This document shows positions 1 through 4,790 of a stretch of DNA of 6,542 nucleotides, piece by piece; the stretch's first letter is position 1, and each line of letters opens with the position of its first letter. Origin of the DNA: Alistipes sp. (GTDB taxonomy: Bacteria; Bacteroidota; Bacteroidia; Bacteroidales; Rikenellaceae). The translations under genes and the position numbers were made by a program. The notes below the pieces were generated by a model. The model was not told the origin of the DNA, searched no databases, and worked only from the letters and a program-made list of their open reading frames with translations. The stretch spans positions 1 to 6,542 of the forward strand of contig VSOO01000086.1 in assembly GCA_009774895.1 (NCBI GenBank). The letters are read 5' to 3'.

Positions 1-238
1 AGGTGTCGCCGCCCTTCTCGGCCTCGGTGTAGGCCGAAACGTAGATGTTGTCGCCCGTCTTCCAGTTCACGGTGTAGGCGCCGTCGGCATAGCCGATGTC
101 GGTGCGGCTCTCGGGCAGCGAGGCCTCGATGCGTACGTCTGCGCCCTTTGCGGACAGGTTGGCGGCGTCATCCTTGCCGCAGCCGGTGAGGGCCGATGCC
201 GCGAGCATCAGACCCGAAATAAGAAAAAGTCTTTTCAT
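1..238 (-). CDS. Fimbrillin-type surface lipoprotein, N-terminal part only
   Basis: Reading leftward from ATG at 238, 79 complete codons are visible before the window edge. The protein starts MKRLFLISGLMLAASALTGC, a type II signal peptide with lipobox LTGC, so Cys20 should be lipidated. The residues after it are GKDD. A Lys/acidic patch just behind the Cys resembles the lipoprotein export signal that sends Bacteroidota lipoproteins to the cell surface. The mature start contains SRTDIGYADG and NWKTGDNIYV. An Arg-Thr followed by a Trp...GD.I.V strand is typical of fimbrillin (FimA/Mfa-like) family proteins, which form adhesive pili or pilus-tip and accessory subunits in this phylum. It lies 34 bp downstream of the small peptide gene with no terminator between, so the two are probably cotranscribed. 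The signal peptide is clear. The fimbrillin assignment is by resemblance only, because most of the protein is outside the window. Confidence 0.8.
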   Translation of the reverse strand, partial: MKRLFLISGLMLAASALTGCGKDDAANLSAKGADVRIEASLPESRTDIGYADGAYTVNWKTGDNIYVSAYTEAEKGGDT

Positions 239-272
239 GTTTTTTCCGTTGTTATTCGGTTCGATACTCGAT

Positions 273-449
273 TTACCACCACGATCCGTTGTCGTCGGGT
301 ACGTTGCCGCCGGCTCCGCCGAACATGTCGTCGCCGGTGATGTCGCTCGATGCGGCGAATCCTTTTTCAGCGGATACCTCCAGGGTCTCCATTCGGGGTG
401 CGGTGTACGCGCGGGAATTTCCCCCCCCCTGCATGTAGTGTGTGTTCAT
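273..449 (-). CDS. Small GFAAS-type peptide (58 aa) upstream of fimbrillin gene
   Basis: A 58-residue ORF from ATG at 449 to TAA at 275-273. The core reads YTAPRMETLEVSAEKGFAAS and is followed by an acidic, Gly-rich tail ending DDNGSWW. Many Bacteroidales small proteins share this plan: a Y.AP..E....E.GFAAS core, then a Gly/Asp-rich tail with terminal aromatics, encoded just before fimbrillin or other surface-protein genes. I know of no established function. There is no signal peptide or membrane segment. The gene follows a -7 box at 508-515 with a roughly 50-nt leader, and it precedes the lipoprotein gene in the same direction. The start is uncertain: MNTHYMQGGGNSRA is an atypical N terminus coded partly by a G9 run, and an internal Met20 (METLEVS) would bypass that run. 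The reading frame extends much further upstream without a stop, but that part lies over non-coding DNA and the opposite face of the repressor gene. Confidence 0.65.
   Translation of the reverse strand: MNTHYMQGGGNSRAYTAPRMETLEVSAEKGFAASSDITGDDMFGGAGGNVPDDNGSWW
421..429 (-). repeat. G9 homopolymer inside the small peptide ORF
   Basis: Nine consecutive C on the plus strand, read as G9 in the peptide mRNA, encode part of Gln-Gly-Gly-Gly (residues 7-10). Runs of this length can slip during replication. A gain or loss of one G would shift the frame of everything translated from the ATG at 449. Translation from the internal Met20 would be unaffected. Confidence 0.7.
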
Positions 450-507
450 GAATAAAAGGTTTGATTGAATGATGTTCCGTCTTCCGTATTCGAAAAAAGA
501 ATTTCTA

Positions 508-515
508 CAAAGATA
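508..515 (-). promoter_or_regulatory. Candidate -7 box for the peptide-fimbrillin unit
   Basis: On the minus strand this reads TATCTTTG, an exact match to the Bacteroidota -7 consensus TAnnTTTG. It lies in an AT-rich gap about 60 bp before the ATG at 449, which implies a leader of about 50 nt. No convincing TTTG -33 element is visible at the expected distance, so the match rests on the -7 box and its position. Confidence 0.55.
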
Positions 516-850
516 CGTAAAAAACGAATGCGGTGTATGCTTTTTCGTGTGATTTGTCATTTGCAGCCCGCCTTTGCGGGACGTTTCGTCTCGTTTCGCT
601 TTGCGGCCGGGCGGCGGGCGGCCCGGTTCCGAGACCCTCCCGGCAGCGGTTCGCAGTTCCGCGGTTCGAGGGGGGGGCGGGTTTCGGCGCGGTGTCCGGA
701 GCCCTCTCCCCGGCTGGGTCTCTTTCCTCCTGTGCCGCATGCAATCGCCGTGCCCGAACGGCCGCGGCGCCCGCAGCGGGCGCCGCGCCGCTCTTTCCGT
801 GCGACGGGTGCCGGAGCGGCTTGCGGCCTGTGCCCGGCCTCGGGCCGCGG
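516..850. other. Gene-free spacer, GC-rich
   Basis: About 335 bases between the promoter of the peptide gene and the stop codon of the repressor gene. Open frames cross it on both strands, but none gives recognisable protein and they continue into antisense of the repressor. It holds a small hairpin CCCGC-CTTT-GCGGG at 567-580, a G8 run at 670-677, the strong inverted repeat at 763-787, and a weak GCCCG/CGGGC hairpin at 832-845 just past the repressor stop. No T-rich terminator tail follows any of them on the minus strand. I see no RNA gene. Confidence 0.6.
763..787. repeat. Perfect 11-bp GC inverted repeat, 3-nt loop
   Basis: CGCGGCGCCCG, loop CAG, then CGGGCGCCGCG. All 11 pairs match and all are G-C. 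It lies about 65 bp downstream of the repressor stop codon. As RNA it would be a very stable hairpin and could end or stabilise the repressor transcript, but no T-tract follows on either strand, so a classic intrinsic terminator is not supported. Confidence 0.55.
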
Positions 851-1528
851 TCAGCGCAGCGAGTTCATGCGGATGCTGGCTTTCACGAGCGCCCGGGCGC
901 GGCTGCGCTCCTGGGCCACCTCCTTGTCCGCATGTTGGGGGTTCTGGCTCACGAGTTTCACGTAGCCCGGGCGCTCCGACTTCTGGATGTACTTCACGGT
1001 GATGTACTCCTCGCCGTCGATGTCGATCGAGAGCAGGTACATGTCGCCCCAGAAAATGTCGTCCAGGTCGCGCAACTGCTTGTACAGCACGATGTCGCCG
1101 CTCTTGAGCAGCGGATACATCGAGTCGCCCGCGATGTAGATGGCGCCGTCGCACTTGGGCAGGTTGGGGATGTGTATGTAGTTGATCGCGTGCGCGCGGT
1201 TGCGGTCGGCGAAGAGCGGCACGAGACCCGCCGTGCCCTCGATCGAGTAGAGGGGGACGCTCTGCATGGGCAGCGTGTGGTCCGTGCGGAGCATGTAGGC
1301 CGTCAGGTCGGGCTCGGCATTGAACGCGTCGCCCGCCCCGGTGTCGAGCCACTCGGGATTGACGTTCAATTCCTGAACCAGGATGTTGCGGTTGCGCGAC
1401 GAGAGCCCCGTGCGTCCGGTTTCGATCATCGAAAGGGCCGCTTTACCGATGCCAAGTCGTTGTGCAAGCTGCTCTTGCGTCATTCCGAGTTGCTTGCGTA
1501 TCAATTTTATGCGATCTCCCGTCGGCAT
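851..1528 (-). CDS. HTH / S24 peptidase repressor (LexA-CI type)
   Basis: A 225-residue protein, a normal length for phage-type repressors. Residues 5-60 form a Cro/C1-type helix-turn-helix (MTQEQLAQRLGIGKAALSMIE). The C-terminal half is an S24/LexA-like serine peptidase: catalytic Ser136 lies in AGDSMYPLLKSGDIV, and the likely Lys general base is Lys179 in EYITVKYI. The Ser-Lys spacing is 43, longer than the 37 of LexA and UmuD. An Ala100-Gly101 pair in IEGTAGLVPLF sits in the linker, where LexA and CI cleave themselves. By family knowledge, such proteins repress phage or stress genes and are inactivated by RecA-stimulated self-cleavage. Here the obvious targets are its own promoter and the divergent plus-strand unit. 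The start at 1528 puts the HTH at the usual N-terminal position, 76 bp from a good promoter. The domain call is secure. That cleavage occurs, and its trigger, are inferred. Confidence 0.93.
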   Translation of the reverse strand: MPTGDRIKLIRKQLGMTQEQLAQRLGIGKAALSMIETGRTGLSSRNRNILVQELNVNPEWLDTGAGDAFNAEPDLTAYMLRTDHTLPMQSVPLYSIEGTAGLVPLFADRNRAHAINYIHIPNLPKCDGAIYIAGDSMYPLLKSGDIVLYKQLRDLDDIFWGDMYLLSIDIDGEEYITVKYIQKSERPGYVKLVSQNPQHADKEVAQERSRARALVKASIRMNSLR

Positions 1529-1590
1529 CGTATCGGAATTAATGATGGTAAAAAATTAAACTTTATGGAATCAAATTCAATAATTGAACA

Positions 1591-1598
1591 TATCTTTG
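1591..1598 (+). promoter_or_regulatory. Candidate -7 box for the 97-aa protein and terminase
   Basis: TATCTTTG matches TAnnTTTG exactly and lies 56 bp before the ATG at 1655. No clear TTTG -33 element is seen about 20 bp upstream, which might mean a weak or activator-dependent promoter. Its CTTTG (1594-1598) pairs with CAAAG (1604-1608) of the opposing box, giving a 5-5-5 inverted repeat. Confidence 0.45.
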
Positions 1599-1603
1599 TG
1601 CTG

Positions 1604-1637
1604 CAAAGTTAAGAAATTTATTTCTGACCGACAAAAA
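1604..1637 (-). promoter_or_regulatory. Promoter of the HTH/S24 repressor gene
   Basis: On the minus strand a TTTTTG -33 element (1637-1632) is followed after 20 bases by TAACTTTG (1611-1604), a full Bacteroidota promoter match in both boxes and spacing. Transcription should begin near 1597, giving a leader of about 70 nt before the ATG at 1528. The -7 box nearly abuts the opposing plus-strand -7 box, so the two promoters probably exclude one another. This gap is the natural place for the repressor's operator. Confidence 0.6.
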
Positions 1638-1654
1638 TTAAACCGAAAACGATT

Positions 1655-1948
1655 ATGATTTATTCCGTCACTCCCGATCTTTACCGCGAAACGGCTTCGC
1701 GGCTGCTCGATGCGCTGGATGCCTCAGGTTACTTCTCCGGCTCGTTGTTCTTCCCGTTCGGCGATACGGACTGCCGCCTCACGGCCTCGATCATCGTCTA
1801 CCGCACGATCGTCGAGGCGCCCGACGGAGTGAGCCGCCCCGTCGCGGACATGATGCCCGTGTGGTGGGAGTTCCATACCGTCGCGCCCGAGGGCGAGGTG
1901 CTGAACGACTTTTCATTCAACGTGCTGCGCGACTATGTGTGCGGCTGA
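1655..1948 (+). CDS. Unrecognised 97-aa protein, first gene of terminase unit
   Basis: I do not recognise a named family. The protein starts MIYSVTPDLYRETASRLLDAL, a probable amphipathic helix, continues through SLFFPFGDTDCRLTASIIVYR, which looks like beta strands, and has a striking PVWWEFHT (residues 68-75) before a short acidic end. There is no signal peptide, no membrane segment and no visible helix-turn-helix, so it does not look like a standard small terminase subunit. Its coding quality matches its neighbours: GC-rich third positions and a compact, soluble composition. Its stop overlaps the terminase start by 14 bp in a different frame, so the two are likely translationally coupled and act together. 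It begins 56 bp after a -7 box and is divergent from the repressor. It could be a terminase partner or a cargo protein, but nothing in the sequence decides this. Confidence 0.75.
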   Translation: MIYSVTPDLYRETASRLLDALDASGYFSGSLFFPFGDTDCRLTASIIVYRTIVEAPDGVSRPVADMMPVWWEFHTVAPEGEVLNDFSFNVLRDYVCG

Positions 1949-3359
1949 CCGCGTGCCCTCGCTGGCCGACTTCGCCTGCGAGGTTTATCCCTTTCTGGAG
2001 CTGAGGCCCTTCCACCGGGCCTACTACCGCGTGCTGGAGGCGTTCGCCGCGGGCCGCATCCGGCGGCTCATCGTCACCATGCCGCCCCAGCACGGCAAGA
2101 GCACGGGAGCTACCACGCTCCTCCCCGCCTACCTGCTGGGCCTCGATCCCGACCTGCGCGTGGCCATCGCCTCCTACTCCGCGGCGCTCGCCTCGAAGTT
2201 CAACCGCCGCGTGCAGCGTATCCTCGACACGGAGGAGTACGCCGCGCATTTTCCCGCCACCACGATCAAGCGCGGGACCAGGCCGCCCAACTACATCCGC
2301 ACGGCCGACGAGGTGGAGATCATCGGCCGCCGGGGCGGGCTGCTCTCCGTCGGACGCGAGGGTTCGCTCACGGGCAACCGGGTCGATTGCTTCATCCTCG
2401 ACGACCTCTACAAGGACGCGATGGAGGCCAACTCGCCCATCATACGCGAGAATTGCTGGGAGTGGTATACGTCGGTCGTGCGCACGCGCATGCACAACCG
2501 CTCGCGCGAACTGATCGTCTTCACGCGCTGGCACGACGAGGACCTGATCGGCCGGCTGCTGCGGCGCGAACGGGTGGCCGAGCTGCGGGCGTGGGAGCAG
2601 CTCGACACGACGCCTCCCGACGTGTGGCTGCACCTCAACTTCGAGGCCCTCAAGGCGTCGCCGCCCACGCAGATCGACCCCCGGCCCGCCGGTGCGGCGC
2701 TGTGGGAGGAGCAGCACGACGCCGCGCTGCTGGCCGACAAGCGGCGGCTCGATCCGTTGCAGTTCGAGTGCATGTACCAGGGGCGTCCGGCCGCCCGCGA
2801 GGGCTTGCTCTACGGTACGAACTTCTCGGAGTACGAGGAGCTGCCGCGCGAGCTGGTGCGCCTGGCCAACTACACCGACACGGCCGACACGGGCGACGAC
2901 TACCTCTGTTCGGTCTGCTACGCCGTGGATACGGACGGGGCGGTCTACGTGACCGACGTGGTCTACTCGCGCGAGCCGATGGAGGTGACCGAGGAGCTCG
3001 TGGCTGCGATGCTGCGCGCGGCGGGCGTGCGCCAGGCCTCCGTGGAGAGCAACAACGGCGGCCGCGGCTTCGCCCGGGCGGTGCAGGCCCGGGCTCCGGG
3101 CGTGCGCGTGGAGTGGTTTCATCAGAGCGCCAACAAGGAGGCCCGCATCCTCTCCAATTCGGCCACGGTGCTCCACACGCTGCGCTTCCCGCGGGGATGG
3201 CAGCAGCGCTGGCCCGAGTTCTGGGCCCACCTGACCGCCTACCGGCGCAAGTTCCGCGCGAACCGCTGGCACGACGCCCCCGACGTGCTCACGGGCATCG
3301 TCGAGCGCGAGGCGGCCGCCACGGGAAACGGCAGGCTGCGCGGCGTGCGGTTTTTCTGA
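1935..3359 (+). CDS. terL: Phage terminase large subunit (ATPase-nuclease)
   Basis: A 474-residue protein with both halves of a TerL packaging motor. ATPase half: Walker A MPPQHGKST at 49-57 (Lys55), Walker B FILDD at 153-157, and a coupling-type motif around IVFTRWHDEDL at 194-204. Nuclease half (RNase H fold, about 310-460): acidic candidates Asp315 or Asp318 in NYTDTADTGDDY, Glu371 in VESNNGGRGFA, and Asp447/Asp450 in WHDAPDVLTGI. This is the usual D...E...D layout. In phages TerL cuts concatemeric DNA and pumps it into the procapsid through the portal. The length is normal, and no stop or frameshift is seen, so the gene looks under selection. The ATG at 1935 overlaps the upstream gene by 14 bp and leaves enough N terminus before Walker A. 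The missing context is the odd part: no small terminase, portal, protease or capsid gene follows. A strong terminator comes 17 bp after the stop and then a host-type gene on the other strand. Confidence 0.93.
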   Translation: MCAADRVPSLADFACEVYPFLELRPFHRAYYRVLEAFAAGRIRRLIVTMPPQHGKSTGATTLLPAYLLGLDPDLRVAIASYSAALASKFNRRVQRILDTEEYAAHFPATTIKRGTRPPNYIRTADEVEIIGRRGGLLSVGREGSLTGNRVDCFILDDLYKDAMEANSPIIRENCWEWYTSVVRTRMHNRSRELIVFTRWHDEDLIGRLLRRERVAELRAWEQLDTTPPDVWLHLNFEALKASPPTQIDPRPAGAALWEEQHDAALLADKRRLDPLQFECMYQGRPAAREGLLYGTNFSEYEELPRELVRLANYTDTADTGDDYLCSVCYAVDTDGAVYVTDVVYSREPMEVTEELVAAMLRAAGVRQASVESNNGGRGFARAVQARAPGVRVEWFHQSANKEARILSNSATVLHTLRFPRGWQQRWPEFWAHLTAYRRKFRANRWHDAPDVLTGIVEREAAATGNGRLRGVRFF

Positions 3360-3376
3360 GCGCGGCGACGTATGCG

Positions 3377-3415
3377 AAACGCCCCGTCGTAACCTGTACG
3401 ACGGGGCGTTTTCCG
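3377..3415 (+). terminator. Intrinsic terminator after the terminase gene
   Basis: A perfect 14-bp stem (3377-3390 with 3398-3411, core CGCCCCGTCGT/ACGACGGGGCG) with a 7-nt loop, followed by a short T run ending at 3412 and then CCGTTT. It ends the plus-strand unit. Read from the other strand the same stem is followed by only GTTTCG, so it may also weakly stop transcripts arriving from the convergent flavoprotein gene. Confidence 0.85.
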
Positions 3416-3479
3416 TTTGCGGGGCGGGGCGGACACTCCGCCCGCGCCCTTGGGGTGCGACGCCTCCGCAGCGCTTCGG

Positions 3480-3556
3480 GCGGCGTCCGACCGGCGTCCG
3501 ACCGGCGTCCGACCGGCGTCCGACCGGTGTCCGACCGGTGTCCGACCGGCGTCCGA
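3480..3556. repeat. Seven tandem copies of an 11-bp repeat
   Basis: The unit is CCGGCGTCCGA. Copies start at 3480, 3491, 3502, 3513, 3524, 3535 and 3546, and a partial CCG follows at 3557. Copies 2, 3, 4 and 7 are identical. Copies 5 and 6 carry T in place of C at position 5 (CCGGTGTCCGA), and copy 1 begins with G rather than C. The array sits between two convergent genes, 24 bp past the flavoprotein stop codon. Eleven is not a multiple of three, so it is not a coding repeat. There is no spacer, so it is not CRISPR. Confidence 0.9.
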
Positions 3557-3580
3557 CCGCGGATACCGCGCATCGTGCCG

Positions 3581-4699
3581 CTAACGTTCGGGCACGACGG
3601 CCGGCGCGTCGGCGCCGAAGAGCCGTTCGCGGAGCGAGAAGTTGTCGTACTCGGTGCGGAGCGAGGCGATCAGCTCGCGCACGCTCTGGATCTTGTCGGC
3701 CCGCCAGGCGTTGGCGCCGCAGAAGGCGTAGCCGTTCTGCAACTTGCCCCGGAAGGCGTTGTAGAGCGCCAGCATGATGCAGTAGGGCGAGTGCACCATG
3801 TCGCAGGTCTTGATGCAGTCGAACGGACACGCCTTCGGCCGTTTGAGGCCCTCGCGCACCTTGTCGAGGAACGAGCTGCGCAGCGCGCGGCCCGGCATGC
3901 CTACGGGGCTCTGGATGATCTCGATGTCCTCGGGGCCCGCGTCGAGGTAGCTCTGCTTGAAGGCGTCGGCCGCATCGCACTCCTCCGTGGTCACGAAACG
4001 CGTGCCCATCTGCACGCCGTCGGCGCCGAGCTGCATGATGCGGTAGATGTCCTCGCCCGTGTAGATGCCGCCGCCGGCGATCACGGGGATGCGGCGGTCG
4101 TGCTCCGCCGCGAAAGCGCCGACCGCTCCGGCCACCTCGGGCAGGATGCGCTCCAGTGCGAAATTTGCGTCTTCGATCTGCTCGCGCTTGTAGCCGAGGT
4201 GTCCGCCGGCCTTGGGGCCTTCGACTACGATGGCGTCGGGCACGTAGTCGTACTCGGCGAGCCATTTGCGGCACAGCAGCACCGCGGCGCGTGCCGACGA
4301 GACGATGGGCGCCAGCTTCGTGCGGGCCCCCTCGGTGAGGAAGGCGGGCAGGTTGAGCGGCAGCCCCGCGCCCGAGAAGATGATGTCGGCCTTCTCGGCT
4401 ACGGCCGTGCGCACCATGTCGGCGAAGTTCGACATGGCGACCATGACGTTCACGCCGATGATGCCCTTCGTGGCGGCGCGGGCCTTGCGCAGCTCCTCGC
4501 GCAGGCCTGCGATGCTGGCCTGGCGGTAGTCCTTCGACAGGTGGCTGTAGATGGCGCCCAGCCCCGCGGAGGAGATGACGCCGATTCCGCCCTCGGACGC
4601 GACGGCCGAGGCCAGTCCCGAAAGCGATATGCCTACGCCCATGCCCCCTTGCACGATGGGGACGGTGGCCGTGAGGTTTCCGATTTTCAATGATTTCAT
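3581..4699 (-). CDS. Nitronate monooxygenase / FabK-like FMN protein
   Basis: A 372-residue TIM-barrel flavoprotein of the 2-nitropropane dioxygenase family. Visible motifs: PIVQGGMGVGIS at 14-25, GVNVMVA at 82-88, EGPKAGGHLG at 160-169 with His167 at the usual active-site position, IPVIAGGGIYTGEDI at 204-218 (FMN phosphate site), and GADGVQMGTRFV at 225-236. Members oxidise nitronates with O2, and the related FabK reduces enoyl-ACP. In a gut anaerobe the true reaction is uncertain. Beyond the barrel is a Cys-rich C-terminal part: CPFDCIKTC at 291-299 (Cys291, 295, 299), then Cys307 and Cys327 (FCGANAWR). As far as I recall, this tail occurs in NMO-annotated proteins of anaerobes; its role is unknown to me. 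The ATG at 4699 gives the normal start just ahead of the first barrel strand. A terminator separates it from tsaD upstream, so it is probably its own unit. Its 3' end converges on the terminase gene. Confidence 0.88.
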   Translation of the reverse strand: MKSLKIGNLTATVPIVQGGMGVGISLSGLASAVASEGGIGVISSAGLGAIYSHLSKDYRQASIAGLREELRKARAATKGIIGVNVMVAMSNFADMVRTAVAEKADIIFSGAGLPLNLPAFLTEGARTKLAPIVSSARAAVLLCRKWLAEYDYVPDAIVVEGPKAGGHLGYKREQIEDANFALERILPEVAGAVGAFAAEHDRRIPVIAGGGIYTGEDIYRIMQLGADGVQMGTRFVTTEECDAADAFKQSYLDAGPEDIEIIQSPVGMPGRALRSSFLDKVREGLKRPKACPFDCIKTCDMVHSPYCIMLALYNAFRGKLQNGYAFCGANAWRADKIQSVRELIASLRTEYDNFSLRERLFGADAPAVVPER

Positions 4700-4729
4700 T
4701 CTTTTATGAATTAGTGTTAAAAACAGCCG

Positions 4730-4737
4730 TAAAGGTA
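4730..4737 (-). promoter_or_regulatory. Possible -7 box for the flavoprotein gene
   Basis: The minus strand reads TACCTTTA, one mismatch from TAnnTTTG (final A for G). It lies about 30 bp before the ATG at 4699 in the AT-rich gap. The expected -33 region overlaps the tsaD terminator stem and shows no TTTG, so this is a weak candidate. Confidence 0.35.
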
Positions 4738-4742
4738 CGCAA

Positions 4743-4770
4743 AAAGGCGGGAAGTCGTCTCCCCGCCTTT
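4743..4770 (-). terminator. Intrinsic terminator of tsaD, possibly bidirectional
   Basis: A 9-bp stem AAAGGCGGG/CCCGCCTTT (4743-4751 with 4762-4770) with a 10-nt loop begins 20 bp after the tsaD stop. On the minus strand the stem runs into TTTTTGCG. On the plus strand it runs into CGTTTTTTT. It should stop tsaD transcripts before the flavoprotein gene, and it could also stop antisense reads. Confidence 0.8.
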
Positions 4771-4790
4771 CGTTTTTTTGCGTTTGGGCC

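Noticed and set aside
273..1352. 359-codon minus-strand open frame running through the peptide, the spacer and the repressor
   Set aside because: Only its last 58 codons look like protein. The rest is Arg/His/Pro-rich out-of-frame translation of GC-rich DNA over the real repressor frame.
3480..3556. CRISPR array
   Set aside because: Repeats are 11 bp and directly adjacent with no spacers, and no cas gene is present.
3573..3597. Hairpin TCGTGCC/GGCACGA over the flavoprotein stop codon as a terminator
   Set aside because: Only 7 bp, overlaps the coding end, and no T-tract follows on the minus strand.
1917..4274. 785-codon minus-strand open frame opposite the terminase
   Set aside because: Low-complexity Arg/Gly/Pro/His composition, crosses a terminator and the tandem repeat, and lies antisense to a clear terminase and out of frame with the flavoprotein. 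It is an effect of high GC.
2387..4693. 768-codon plus-strand open frame
   Set aside because: Same reasons: it overlaps the terminase in another frame and runs antisense through the flavoprotein gene without recognisable motifs.
3581..4699. Calling the flavoprotein FabK (enoyl-ACP reductase II)
   Set aside because: The barrel motifs are shared, but the Cys-rich C-terminal part and absence of neighbouring fatty-acid synthesis genes do not support FabK specifically.
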